From positions 120,242,501-120,306,500 of the forward strand of contig NC_060215.1 of the NCBI RefSeq assembly GCF_021130785.1: a stretch of DNA of 64,000 bases, in the 5' to 3' direction. The DNA is from Homalodisca vitripennis (taxonomy: Eukaryota; Arthropoda; Insecta; Hemiptera; Cicadellidae). Position numbers and translations under genes: made by a program. The notes beneath the pieces are model-generated. The model made no database searches and was not told the origin of the DNA. It worked only from the letters and a program-made list of their open reading frames with translations. Shown piece by piece: positions 36,895 through 49,689 of the stretch (position 1 is its first letter; every line of letters starts with the position of its first letter).

Positions 36895-37100
36895 GGACTG
36901 AGAGAAAGAGTGGGGATGGAGGGGCCCCTCCTGCCAACTACATCTAGTCTGTGTATTAGAATTGTGGAATCAGCTGCCACACGCGTTCTCGCTCCATACT
37001 CTTCTGGATTCATTTAATACCTGGCAAACCTTTTAGCCATGCAGAAGCTCCTTGTAACCTTACCGCCAGCCTTTTCGAACGCAAGCTAATGGGATTTTCT
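36895..37100 (+). pseudogene. LINE ORF2 C-terminal fragment
   Basis: The plus-strand frame reads LVCVLELWNQLPHAFSLHTL and LDSFNTWQTF before a stop. This is the W-N-x-L-P ... F block that closes many CR1/Jockey-like ORF2 proteins. The DNA is shared with the fragment at 14311-14445. The start abuts the heptamer minisatellite. Confidence 0.65.
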
Positions 37101-37164
37101 GTTATTGTAGTATGATCCGCTTACCGTTAAGTGTATGTATAAAATAACTAAAAATAATAAAACA

Positions 37165-37167
<3 letters not shown>

Positions 37168-37208
<41 letters not shown>
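37168..37208. repeat. (TA)n microsatellite
   Basis: About 40 bp of uninterrupted TA dinucleotides. Confidence 0.95.
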
Positions 37209-37211
<3 letters not shown>

Positions 37212-38269
37212 TTATTTTACAAGTATAATAATATTGCGTTCTGAAATGCTAATGTTATATAAGTTTTTATATAATACTATAAAGTTGCTCACCGACTCTT
37301 ATCTACACCAATGAATACTAAAACTAGTAAAAAAGTATTATTTGCATACATGCCACTCATAACTAATTTTCCACATAATTTTCTTTAAAAATTTGATTGC
37401 GGGGACATCAATATATACAACTAACTCTGCACCCCACTGACGTTGTTCAATATACGTGTTTTAATTGTTGTTTTCTATATAAATATTCTTTCATTTTAAA
37501 CCAAACCCGTTCACCAATATGACAAGACACAACAAAGTTTAAGCATAACTTTAATTTCCATTTTAAAACAATGTAGAATATTTTACCTTTAATTTTTTGT
37601 CTTGAGCCACTACAAAATGTGTGTTTAAGATCTGACAAGTAGTAAAGCACAACAGTTTTGGTAATACATGACGGACATACACATACCGGATAACGTATGA
37701 CTTAAAGGTTTATAGTTTACCTACGGAACATAAAAGTGGTGTTAAAAATTGTATACTACACATGTACTCGTACTTTCTCCCTAAACTGAATTTGTCAGTT
37801 ACATTAAATACATTTCAATAGACAAATTTTGTATTTATTAACGATGTAATGTGTTGTGTATGTAAATGATGATTTTTCTAGTGAAAAAAACTAATAATTG
37901 AATAAAATTTTATATATACTTTTTATGTGGTTAAATATAAAGTTCGACAGTAATAATTCGTTTTCCTTAATAAAAAAATAGTAAACCCCTAGTATCGTTA
38001 TAGAAAATCTATTATTCAATGCATTTAGTTTTAATCCAAATGCGTAAACCAATAAATTAGTAAAATAGATTGTCTTTTAGATGGAGATAAAAGTATGTTT
38101 GGTAAAGAAATACATATTTAATTTCAAAACATTTCATTATTTTAATTTTTTATAAAACATTATTGTCGTCAATAGCCTACAAGTAACGCAACATAAGTAA
38201 CAAATCTTATTAACGTTAAATAATAAGTTTGTTTCTCATCTTAAAACTTTAGTTTTTATAATAGTATTA
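37209..38269. other. AT-rich intergenic
   Basis: Nothing recognisable; the 67-codon minus frame at 37447-37650 has no motif. Confidence 0.45.
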
Positions 38270-38890
38270 TTATAAAGGGTTCTTACAAAAAGAAACTGAA
38301 TTTTCCATAAATGAATCAAATAAACAGTTACAAAGCTCACCTTCTATAGTTGAAGCAGGTATATCTGACCACTCTGCCCAAATAACCAATGCACAGTTTA
38401 AAATATGCACCACTTCCCTCATCAATGTTAAGCAGATAAAATTCAAAATATAAAACATATATGCATTAGAGCTCTGCTAGATAAAGGAAGACTGGAATAG
38501 AATGTACAATACTTCAAATGTCGATGACGTGGTCAATTTCTTAACAATGCTTGAAATAGACACTGGTAACAAGGATTCTCCAGAAAACTCCAAAAAAACA
38601 AGACATTCTCAGATAAAGAAGCCCTTAATCTCAAGATAGAATACACTACATGTCTTAGACATTAATGGAGTTACCCACATGCTTTAACAACACCTGAGAG
38701 TACTTCTGAATTAATTGATTCTGGGTCAGATTTAACATTATTGGTTGTTTTATTGGTGTTGTGCACCATTGCTGAGTTGTTGGGGATACTTTCTTTGCAC
38801 ACAACTGCTTATTTTGGGTGAAAGCTAGCATATCGGATATAAAATGTATCTACTCCATGCTAATTGGTAAATTCAATAAATAAAAGGTTA
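38270..38890 (+). pseudogene. LINE endonuclease C-terminus and linker, plus-strand copy
   Basis: The frame at 38335-38445 reads SSPSIVEAGISDHSAQITNA; G-I-S-D-H is the last conserved motif of the LINE EN domain. The following sequence (38485-38640) reads IKEDWNRMYNTSNVDDVVNF and FLTMLEIDTG, typical of the EN-to-RT linker. The whole segment is repeated in inverted orientation at 46365-46975. Confidence 0.75.
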
Positions 38891-39490
38891 AGGATTTGGT
38901 TGAATCTCCATGGAAGGCTGGGCCTGCTATGCAAAAAATTCCTGTTGCAACTAATTTAGTTATTGTAGACACTTAAGCATTGTTTAATAAATTTATTCTT
39001 GCGGTTTCAATTTGTTTTTAAACAAGGAATGCTGCAACAATTCTTTGACGGATGTTTCTTGAGTTGCTGTCATATTCGGTTTAGCCTGTTATGAGATCAA
39101 GTTGTAGTCCACAGGAAGTGCCATAATTAAATGTAGATTGTGAGTTAATATTACATGTTAAGTTTGATGCTAAAAACACTTCAGTCGAGCATGCTGATGT
39201 TGGAAATGCATTAATGACTTTTTCCTAATGAGTTTGATGGCCATTAGGTTATCTAGGGTGATATTACGCAAGACCTGGAATCTGGCTTGTTAATGGAGGC
39301 TTGAGTACAGCATATCCTGGAGGAACGCCTGCAGAAGCAGAGAGGTTGGCTTGCAGCAAGTTTCAAGACTTACAATTGCCTCCGAGCAGGCAACTTGGAA
39401 GTCTGTAGGAATTTGGAAAGTATCACTGTATTCCCATTTAGATGTTTTCTTTCAGTAACATGTTGTCCAAACATACGTATGCTGATGTTT
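38891..39490. other. Unassigned sequence between LINE fragment and repeat array
   Basis: Slightly less AT-rich, with no frame carrying a known motif. It may be further LINE sequence too decayed to recognise. Confidence 0.35.
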
Positions 39491-40887
39491 ATTGACTAAT
39501 TAGATGTGTTGTGCGTAATTCTGACACTTTGACAGACCGGGTGGGCTATCGTTGACTTATGATTGGATTGGAGATAACCGATGGTTCTTGTCGAATAAAA
39601 ACAGTTGTTTAATTACAAAAAATATGTTTAAGCAGATATACTATTTTTCAGTCTGTATCGTTGCTTTGACGGTGAGCAGAACTTGATGTACATTTTTCAG
39701 CTCATTTTTCTTTACCATTGGTTTTTGTCACTTCCATTTTCTTAATTCTAAACCAGAAAAATATAAAATAATATTAAACACGTCTTCAGTAGTTTTCTGT
39801 AACCCAGCAGTGTACAAACCTAACACAAATTGTGGTACATTCATAGTAGTAGTATAATAGTGTATAATAGTAATCCTTTCAAGTGTAATTGTTTATATCA
39901 ATATACAAGGTGTAAAGTATGTAATTAGTTTAAGTTTAGAGTGTTGCCAGTGGCTTTGATAAAAATTATATTTCAAGGTTCCACCAGGAGGACTGAGGGT
40001 TTTATATTTTTCACTCTCATTAAAATAGTACACTAAAAATATTCATTTCAGCTATTTAGAAAACCAAAAACTTACTATATTAAACAACTATTTTTACAAT
40101 TAATTTTTTAATGGTCTGAGAATGAATACGTGATTTTTTCATAGATGTAGCTCACTGTAGTATTTTATTCAGCTGACTCATTTTTTCAATATAATTAATA
40201 AATTGTAATGTTTGAAACCATTGTCTACCTTATAAGAGATTGCCACACATCGATAACTATTTTTATATGTCAATCTAATTAAAAATAATAAAATAAATGT
40301 AATACATATTTATTGTTGTAAAAAAATAGCACAGATATTATATTAACCTCCGTTCTTGGATAAAATAGACCGACTTGGACGTTCAGTTCATATTCCTTAT
40401 AATTTAGTTTGCGATGATATTTATACATTTATATTTTTAGTTATAATTTTATTTTTAACTATTTTTCTATATTAATCTATTTGTACAAGAACAATACAAC
40501 AGTACATTTAAAAGTTATTGAAAAGTATTTAGCAAAATATTTATAATGGATTATTTTCTAAATTTTTCAATTATAAACTTGTTTTATGCATTTTAACTAG
40601 ATAGTATGTATGGTCTAAATAAATTGGGGTTTTCAGCTAAATTTATTAATTACATAATTATATTGGTAAACATCAGAGATGTCTGATTCAACGTGATTTC
40701 AATAAATTTGACCTAAACCTTCTCTTGTTTGAACGGATGGGCAGACGATGACGCATGATTGAATTGGAGATTACCAATCGTTGGTTCATGTTGAATAAAA
40801 ACGTTAAATTCAATCTGAAAAATCTATGTTAGCAGAAAAAAGTTTTTTTGAGTGTCGTTGCTTGGATGTTCAACATCACACTGTCCT

Positions 40888-41281
40888 GAACTTGATGTGT
40901 ATTTTTCAGCCCATTCCTCTTTACCATTATTAGTCGCCACTTCCATATTCATCATTCTAAACCTGAAAAATATACAATGATATTAATAAAGTACAGCAGT
41001 GTTCAGTAGTTGTCTCCAATCCAGTAGTGTACCCTCTGGCATGTCCAGCAATATAAAGTCTGGTGAGAATGTATTAGCTGTACGGAACTTGATGTGGATT
41101 TTTCAGCCCATTCCTCTTTACCATTAGTAGTCGCCACTTCCATATTCATCATTCTAAACCTGAAAAATATACAATGATATTAATTAAGTACAGCAGTGTT
41201 CAGTAGTTGTCTCTAATCCAGTAGTGTACCCTCTGGCATGTCCAGCAATATAAAGTCTGGTGAGAGTATATTAACTGTACG
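40888..41281. repeat. 197-bp block duplicated exactly in tandem
   Basis: 40888-41084 and 41085-41281 are both 197 bp, differ at only a few positions, and each runs from GAACTTGATGTG to CTGTACG. Confidence 0.85.
41085..41159 (-). other. Exon-like mini-frame conserved across repeat copies
   Basis: On the minus strand, after an acceptor-like ATATTTTTCAG, the frame reads FRMMNMEVATTNGKEEWAEK and then STSSS. Equivalent frames occur at about 39735-39680, 40960-40888, 47455-47385 and 48765-48690 (variants MEVTKTNG, MEVATNNG, MEETKTDR, MEVAKTNG), mostly differing by substitutions rather than frameshifts; one copy has a stop. No known domain. It could be a small exon of a duplicated gene or the first exon of an unrecognised element. 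Confidence 0.4.
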
Positions 41282-41481
41282 TTCTCATGTCTCCGGTAAA
41301 AGCATTACGCCTGTCTAGTGTAATAGTTTATATAAATACAGAAAGCGTGATTTAGATAAATAATTATGTTTAGAACTGCCCATAGGCGTTGATAGAAATT
41401 ATGTTTCCAGAGTTCCTGGGGGGGCTGAGGGGTTTTTATAGTTTTGAAATTACATTAAAATACCACACAGTGTAGGAGAAA

Positions 41482-42100
41482 TTATGCATTTTTACTGGCA
41501 CGCAAAATTCGCTTGCTTCTGGCAATAACAGTAAAAAAGTGCCTAAATATTTATCTTTATTTATTTATTTTTGTATGGGATGTTAGTGATGCAATACAAT
41601 GCAAAGTAGTCTACAAATAGACGCATTATAAAATCAAATATTGTTCAAAATGCATTAGGTAAGTATTTATTAAATAAAAGATTCTGAATGCTTATTAATA
41701 TACGTCATGCTTTTTAGGGTTTTATTATGTTTAGTAAGTATTCTGTAATGTTAGTATAGACAATATAGACCGTTATACTGATTTTGAACTGCACGATTTC
41801 GGGAGTATTGATGCACACGTAGTAAAGATGAAAACGACGCAATAAAGGTCTTGCCAAATAGTACAGATTATTTACTGAATACTGAGCTTAACAAACTTTC
41901 AAAGAATAATAGCCAGACTATACAATGGTATTCAACATATACCATACCTACGACTATATACATATTATTGTTTTTAGTGGAAGTTAACTTTTTTAAATTT
42001 ATATCAAACTCTGTTAGAACTGACAGTACATAATCCCTCTGATATACCTGTATAGATAGGAGACTACCAGCTATGTACTGTATTAGTGACCAAGGATATC
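41482..42100. other. AT-rich intergenic
   Basis: No gene recognised; a 60-codon plus frame (41851-42033) has no motif. Confidence 0.4.
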
Positions 42101-42101
42101 T

Positions 42102-42694
42102 AACAATAATAATAAATAATACATTTTATTTTCCAAATAAAAAAAATAATTACAACAAATCCAAAAGTAATACAATAATTCAAAATAAAGTAAAAATTAG
42201 ATGGCATATACAAAACAAAACATAGCATACACAAAACAAAAATTATTTGCTTAGGCTGACCAAGTTTACACTAACGAGTTAATGAAATACCATGAACATG
42301 ATTTTTGTTGGTTGTTTTTGGAAAATGAAACCTCCATTAGAGGAAATAACGAATACTTATTAGATAAGAAATTGCCGTCAAGTAGTAAAGGGCTCTATAT
42401 TCCAGTATTATTGGTCTAACTCCCTAAGAATTAAAATAGTTAATGAAATTTGAATTCTTATAAAAGACATTATTATAATTTAAAAAATCTAATGTAAGTA
42501 AGTAGGCCTCATTGAACAATATAATATTAATGACTTAATAAAAAAGCTGTATATTGAGTTATCAAAATTAACTGCTTTAACTAAACTTAAATATCTAGAA
42601 TATTAACATTAATAAAGAAAAGCTCCAAACTATACTCAAGCACAAGAATTTTAGCAATATGCATCCTTATATTCACTAATACAACTATGAACAT

Positions 42695-42771
<77 letters not shown>

Positions 42772-45770
42772 TAGCACAGAACAATTGATATAAAATCACT
42801 GTAATTATAGAAGTACTTTTTTTAAACTTTGGATTTCAAACAACAATGCATTTATATCTTGTACTGTGATTAACAAATCTTTGAGTTTTCTAATAAATTT
42901 GTGTAAAGTATCTCAAGTTTTTATTTCGTTAGGCAATCTATTGAATATCAGAGGAGCTAAAAAGTTATATGATTTAGTGGAAAAGGTTTTTGATGGTCTA
43001 GGTAAAGCTACATTATCAGAATTTCGCAATTTTCCTTCATATACATTATAATAATCATAACTACTTCTACTTCTGTTAAAAAACCTTCATAACTTTATAA
43101 ACATACATATTTCTTATTGGTAATACCTTTAATGATCTAAATATTGGCCAAGATGAGTAATTTATTTCCTTTAGCTACTATTCTTACAAAATACTTCTGT
43201 ATTGTTATGAGTGGTTTTAAATTGGTTATGTAATTTCCAATCCAGCACTCTATACCATCTCTTATTCGACTGTGAACTACAGAAAAATAAAGTGTTCTCA
43301 TTAGGACATATTTACACATCCATATTAAAAATTAAAAGATCCTAAGAATATTTATTAACTTAACGCAAAGCTTCCAAATTAGAATAGATTTTTAGTGCAA
43401 TTTCGTCTAAATTGTCACCAGCATAGCTCAGAGCTGTATGATCAGCAAAGCAAACTACTTGTCCATGAAAGTCCCCTTAACATAAATCGTTTATGTAAAT
43501 TAAGAACAATGTAGCCTCTAACACTGAACCTTGAGGAACTCCATGTTTAATCTCACCGAACTGACTAATATTTCCATTGATTTTAACACACTGCTTTCTT
43601 TTGGATAACTAACTTTGAAACCAGTCATAAATCAATCCCCTTATACCAGAATTGAAAAGTTTTTAGAGCAATATTGAATGATTTACTGTGACAAACGCTT
43701 TCTTAATATCTAAAAATAGACCACTAACCCGTTTTCCATCATTTGTACCTCTAGATACCCTATCCATAAATTCTATCAAACCAATATCGGTATTTAAACC
43801 TTGTCTAAATCCAAATTGATTTTTACTGAAAAATCTGATTTTATCAAGAAATTTAATTAGCCTGACTTTCATTAATTTTTCATATTTTGAAAAGGATGAT
43901 AGCAAGGATATAGTTCTATAGTTATTGCAATCTGTTCTTTCATTTTTCTTATGTATTGGAATCACTAATGCTTGTTTTAATTTGTCTGGAAAAACGCCTG
44001 ACTAAAAACTAAAATTAATAATTAATTAATAATAGTAAAAAATAAATTATTAATAAATAAATTATTAATATACAATAAAGCAGGCAGAAACGGTTTATAG
44101 GTTTTCTTAATTAATTTGGAGCTAATACAATCAATACCAGGAGATTTTCTGTTTTTTAATAACTCAATAGTTCTTACAAGTTCATTCTCTATAATAGGTT
44201 CTATAAAAATGGATTTTGTTATAGAAACTTCCATAAATTTATTTTTTATGTCAAGCGAATGAACGTCTTGCTTATCTCCATAACTGCTTAAGGCACCAGC
44301 CACTGATAAAAAATAGTCTTTTAATTTATTCACTACTTCACATGGATCACTAAAGATTACACCATCAATTTGTAATTTAACATCTACATTAGTATTATTA
44401 AACTTCTGACCAGTCACTTCTTTCAAAATTTTCCACGTTCGTTTTTAATCTTACTTACAGGTTTTAAATAGTTGAGAGTAATAAGTAATTTTCAAGTTTC
44501 GGATATCGCTGTTGAGCTTATTTCTATAACCTTTAGAATATTCATTCAAAACTGTATTGTTGGGCTGTCTTTTGATTCTTTTTAATAATGTATTCCCAAT
44601 TTTAATTCATTGTCAATCCACGGCTTTAGTTTAATTATTTTCTGTTTGTTGAGCTTAATTTCCTCTTTTTAGATCGTAAAACTACATTATTAATTATTTT
44701 ATAAAAAACATCAAAAGCATGTGAAGCGTTTGTTTGTAAATATACGTCACACCAATCAGTCTCATTCGGTAAGCTGTCTAGTTTAATGTAGTTACTGCGG
44801 TAAGCGAAGGACGCGACCTTGACCGCCACTGAATCAGCTGTTACCCCCTCCCCTCTCCACAACCATTCAGCTGTCATGCAGTGATCTGTTATGTTGTCTT
44901 CTATTATTGCAGCGTTAAATTAATACTTCATTTATATTGCTTATTTTTGCAAGCACATGATCAATGCAGGTTTCTGAATGGTCTGTTATTCGGGTTGGAG
45001 AGTTAATTGGTGTCTGTAATCCATTTTTAGCGATTAGAAACTTATACTCATCTATTGCATTATTATTTTGAATCCAATTTAGGTTCATATCACCAATTAT
45101 TAACAAATTTCTACACGATTTTATAAAATCTCTAGAAAGGTATGTTTTTAACTTATCTATAAAAAGAGTATTACTATATTGATGTAATTTATATACAGCT
45201 AATAAGTTGAAACTATAGCCTAATTCAAGAATATTTATGTCTAATACATCTGCTGACGTAAAGCTAACCGGTGCAGTTTGCATTTTACTGATAGTGTAGT
45301 GGAAAAGCCAGCTACTACGCCTGCTCTTTTGGTTTCACTTGTTTTAATATAAGGATTATAGTTAGGGATTTGATAAAATTGAATTTCAGATTCCTTAATC
45401 CATATTTCAGACAGAATTATTACTTTGGGTAGGTTTTTTAGTGTTGCCATTTCTACTATAAATGAGTCAAAATTTGGTCCCATATTACTTATATTCCGAT
45501 GAACAATTACAAAACCAGTGTCCCTACTTAAAAAGTCAATTGTATTATACTCAGAAATTATTCATTATTTAAAAGCGAGCAATCCAGTCAAAGTAACAGG
45601 CTAACATTATCAAAATATAAACAATTGTAGCTATATAGTAATTTAATAGTCCTGCCTTACAAGAGTGGTAGATGTCAACCATTGAATCAGTTATTTCCAT
45701 GCCTAATGCTTTACCTACATTTTTCACTTTACTTAATACATCCTTAATGTCATGTGGCACACCTTGAATT
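42102..45770 (-). mobile_element. Nearly full-length degenerate CR1/Jockey-like LINE
   Basis: Read minus-ward. The ORF1 tail (SKVKNVGKALGMEITDSMVD, 45760-45660) is followed by ORF2: EN start KVIILSEIWIKESEI (45430), LLIIGDMNLNW (45100, the GDFN motif as GDMN), SPTRITDHSETCIDHVL (44955-45000), pre-RT block LLKNRKSPGIDCISSKLIKK (44110-44170), RT SLLSSFSKYEKLM and KNQFGFRQGLNTDIGLIEF (43790-43920), and FLDIKKAFVTVNHSILL (43665-43715). After a gap come the thumb SVVHSRIRDGIECWIGNY (43220-43285) and a C-terminal block FNRLPNEIK (about 42930). A TTATTA-type tail at 42102-42125 suggests the 3' end. Many stops and frameshifts; inactive. Confidence 0.88.
42697..42770. repeat. (AC)n microsatellite
   Basis: About 74 bp of uninterrupted AC dinucleotides inside the presumed 3' UTR of the LINE. 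Cys-Val frames across it are artefacts. Confidence 0.97.
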
Positions 45771-45808
45771 CAATCAATGAATCATCAGTGAATCAGTGAA
45801 TCAATGAA

Positions 45809-46025
45809 TGTTGGAATAATGTAATGTTATAAAAAGAACACCAATGTTCTTAGCGCTAAGAATACGAATTCACATGCAAAATCACTTTAAATAGAACATG
45901 AAACACAAAATTCACGTTCATGTTACGTTCGTGTCGTCATGTTGTCATGTTTACGTTTTTGTTTTCATGTTTACGTTCTTGTTGTCACATTGATGTTCTT
46001 TTTATAACATTACATTATTCCAACA
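45809..46025. mobile_element. 217-bp MITE with 39-bp inverted ends
   Basis: The left end TGTTGGAATAATGTAATGTT continues to CCAATGT and is matched by the reverse complement at 45987-46025 with one mismatch over 39 bp. There is no coding capacity. The interior has a repeated TCATGTTTACGTT motif. The pairing may extend by AA/TT outward, so the exact border and target duplication are unclear and the superfamily is not assignable. Confidence 0.8.
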
Positions 46026-46364
46026 TTTTAATACATTTATCCAACAAAAACAAATCTTCCTTTATTTTTGCTTGAAGTGTTTTTTTTCATATAATTTTAT
46101 TTTTTACGTTTTAAAACTTGTAAATATTATGTCTAAAAGTGTAAATATACAACGAATTATATTAAAATTGTAGGTCAGCTGAAATTTTTTTACTAAAAAT
46201 GTTCAAGTAAATTGCAGTTATTTTAGTAAAACCTTGCTAAATTTAATATATTTCTAAGGAAATTTAGCAAAAAAGATAGCTTAGCTGAAAAGTAGCATAG
46301 CAACCCTCCTTTCTTACCTATTTGATGATTTAAAGTTCAAAGAATATAAGAAATTAATGGAATA

Positions 46365-46975
46365 TCTACTGATACCTTTTACATCCGTTATGCTAGCTTT
46401 AGCCTAAAATAAGCAGTTGTGTGCAAAGAAAGTATCCCGAACAACTCAGCAAGGGTACCCAACACTAATAAAACAACAAATAATGATAACTCTGACTCAG
46501 AATCAAGTGACTCAGAAGTACTCTCAGGTGTTGGTAAAGCATGTGGTTAACTCCATTAATGTCTAAGACATGTAGGGTAGTCTGTCTTGAGATTAAGTGC
46601 TTCTTTAACAGGGAATGTCTTGTTTTTTGGAGTTTTCTGGAGATTACTTCATACCAGTGTACAAATATCATAAATGAAGATTTCAATCGTTGTTAAGAAA
46701 TTGACCACATCATCGACATTTGAAGTATTGTACATCCTATTCCATTCTTCATTTATCTAGCAGAGCTCTTAATGCACTGATGTTTTATATTTTGAATTTT
46801 ATCTGCATAAAACTGATGGGGAAGTGGTGCATCATTCAAAATGTCCATTTGTTATTTGGGCTGTGTGGTCAGATATACCTGATTCAACTATAGAGGATGA
46901 GCTTTGTAACGGTTTAGTAGATTCATTTACTGAAAATTCAGTTTCTTTTTGTAAGAATCCCTGTGAGTTTGACAA
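46365..46975 (-). pseudogene. LINE endonuclease C-terminus and linker, inverted copy
   Basis: Reverse complement of most of 38270-38890, diverged by substitutions and indels (shared landmarks: CTAGCAGAGCTCTTAATGCA region, TTAATGTCTAAGACATGTAG, CAACTCAGCAA). Stops in all frames. Confidence 0.75.
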
Positions 46976-47339
46976 CAAGTTTCTTTTTTAACATTGAAAT
47001 GGTTTGTTTACTGTATATATTTTTTGTAATTGTTGCAAATTAGTTGTCCTAATTTAAGATCATGTTCTTCAAAACAATATCTTGTGTTTTTGAAAAAGGT
47101 TTTCTTCTTATCTTATTTTTTTATATTTATATTGTTTATGCGATTGTTGCAACAGAATTTCTATCCTGCTAATGTGTTATCCTTAATTGATTTCCATTTC
47201 CTGTAATTTTCTTTTCACCATTTTTAATTTAGTTTACATTTTTATTCTTTTAGAAGTTAGTTTTTCTCTAGCAAGGCCATCTCTACACACTTTACTTCTT
47301 CATCCTCATTTTCATAAAATACAATATTTCATTGATTGC

Positions 47340-48960
47340 GATTTAAATATTTGTAAATTTCTGTGAGAATATAGCACCGCGCTGAACTCCATGTGGATTT
47401 TTCAGCCCATTCCTCTTTACGATCGGTTTTCGTCTCTTCCATATCCATCATTATAAACCTGAAAATTATACAATAATATTAAAAAAGTACAGCAGCCTTC
47501 AGTAGTTTTATTTAACTCAGCAGTGTACCACTCTAGCATGTTAAGAAATAAAACTCTGGTGAGAGCTTGTCAGCTATTTGTATTCATGTCTCCGGTATAA
47601 GTGTTTATATCAGTATGGAATGTGTGGTGTATGTAATTAGTTTATAATTAGAGTGGCCAATGGCTTTGATAAAAACTACATTTGGAGGTTCCGACAGGAG
47701 GCCTGGGAGAATTTTCTATTTTGGAAATAATTTTTTGAAATTTGTTGGAAATCGTACGCTACAAACATTTATTTTCTCTATTTAATAAGCGTAAAGCTTT
47801 GTATAGAAACAGGTAATATTACAATTTTTACTAATATTACAATTTAAATTTTATTTTCTTAAAAAATGTGGTGTTTTTTTTAATAGTTTTGTGGTCTAAT
47901 AAGCTAACATATGTATTCAATATAATTAATATAATATACCTTATCAGTATCTTTTCAACACATCTATAACCCTTATATATTTTAATCTGATTTAGACTAA
48001 TCAGATGAAGATTATACAAATTGTTTCGTGTTTAAAAAATACAAACAATATATTAACCTCCGTTATTGTGTGATATTTTTGCCGAGCCATTCTATACTAT
48101 TATATCAAAATATTATTCTACTGGACCGAATATACTGAAATGTTATATAGACGTTCTTAGGTTCCCTATACAAGCAGGTTTCTTTTGCTGCTGGTGTCTG
48201 GAGATGACAAAATGTGCTTTTAGGCCGAGTCGTATTGTCAGATTGGGGTTTTCATAATTTAGTTTGTGATTTTATAATTTTATAGTTTAAGTGATTTATT
48301 TATTTAATAGTTAGTTGTTACTTTAATCAACTTGTACAGAAATAAATTCAAAGGTTATTAATAAGAATTCTCAAAACTTATCACAATAATATTATTATAT
48401 ACATATTTCAATTATAAACTTGTTTAAATGAATTTTTCCTAGAATCCCTACTTTTAAAAGAATAGGGTTTATTGTCTACATAATTTTATTTTTTAGCTAA
48501 ATGTATTAACCAACATAAATATATTAATAAACATCAGAAATGTTTGAATCATCGTAACTTAATACATTTGAGTTAAATCTTCTATTGACTCACCGGATGA
48601 GGTGACGCAGACGAATGATTGGATTGGAGATTACGAATTGCAGCGGTTCAAGTCTAAAACTGTTGTCTAATTGGTGAACCTCACACTGAGCTGAACTTGA
48701 TGTGGATTTTTCAGCCCATTCCTCATTACCATTGGTTTTCGCCACTTTCATATTCATCATTCTAAATCTGAAAATATACTATGATAATAATAAAGTACAG
48801 AGTGTTCAGTAGTGTAGTATTTAATCCAGTAGTGTACCCTCTAGGACAAGGTCCAATAATAACAACTCTGGTGAGAGCACATTAGCTATATGTTCTCACG
48901 TGTCCAGTAATAGCATTACACCTGTCAAGTGTAATAGCTCATATAAGTATATTAAGCGGG
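47340..48960 (-). repeat. Array 2 of the ~1.2-kb tandem repeat
   Basis: The same ordered landmarks as 39490-41480: GAACTCCATGTGG-like block at 47383 and GAACTTGATGTGG at 48693, ATTAACCTCCGTT at 48053, GATTGGATTGGAGATTA at 48619. Offsets agree with array 1 (about 665 bp from the 197-bp block to ATTAACCTCCGTT in both). Confidence 0.7.
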
Positions 48961-49689
48961 AATTAAAACATTTTTTTTAAATATTATAAAAGTGCAACAT
49001 TCTTTAGTACTCATATTTAAATCACTCTAGCATATGCAGTAATAAAAACTTAATAAAATTAGGTCCTCAGGACTGTAAGTATAATAACTTGCCTTAAAAA
49101 CAAAAAAAATGTATTGTGTACATTGTCTTCGTTTGAGGTATTATAATTTCATTAAATGGCTAAAAAATGCATAAAAGCCATAACTAAAATTTAGAGAATT
49201 TAATTCTAGGAAAATTTGATGTTAAGTCAATAGAAAAAATTCTAAATGAATGAATTCAAATATTATAAAACTTTTATTATACTAAAAAGTGTAACAATAC
49301 TGCATTATTATAATAAACTTTTTTTAATAAGCTGATACGAATTTAATTTACCATCCTAATACTTCTCTAAATAAAACATAACTAATTCCATTACATTTTA
49401 AATAAGGTTCATAAGTTCCGCTATTACAGTCTAAATACACGCTTCTGAATAATTTGTTTCGCTGTTGCAATAACATCTGTTAAATAAAGGAAACTATGAG
49501 GGCAGCAGCATAACAAAATTGAGTAATCACATCATCACGTGTATTAACTTTCACTTTGTAAACTTCACTTTTCATCCAACCCCTAGTGCAAATACAAGTA
49601 GATTAGTGGAGATCCTGGCGGCTAGTTAATAACTCTTTCAGAACAAATCAGTTTGTCTGCAAAGTGTTAATTTAAAAATTAAAATTACA
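48961..49689. other. AT-rich intergenic
   Basis: No recognisable gene or element. Confidence 0.4.

Larger units (their letters stand above)
39490..41480 (-). repeat. Array 1 of a ~1.2-kb tandem repeat
   Basis: Consecutive units share an ordered set of landmarks: GATTGGATTGGAGAT-like (39567, 40769), a ~197-bp block starting GAACTTGATGTG (39682, 40888, and duplicated again at 41085), a CCNNNAGGACTGAGGG-like patch, and ATTAACCTCCGTT (40343). Spacing between equivalent landmarks is about 1.2 kb. The same set recurs at 47.34-48.95 kb. No transposase is present. Confidence 0.7.

Noticed and set aside
36546..36947. 133-codon plus frame (Asp-Thr-Gly-His repeats) and 84-codon minus frame
   Set aside because: Both are by-products of the 7-bp minisatellite at 36741-36873.
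42587..42799. Minus-strand frame with a long Cys-Val repeat
   Set aside because: Produced by the (AC)n microsatellite at 42697-42770.
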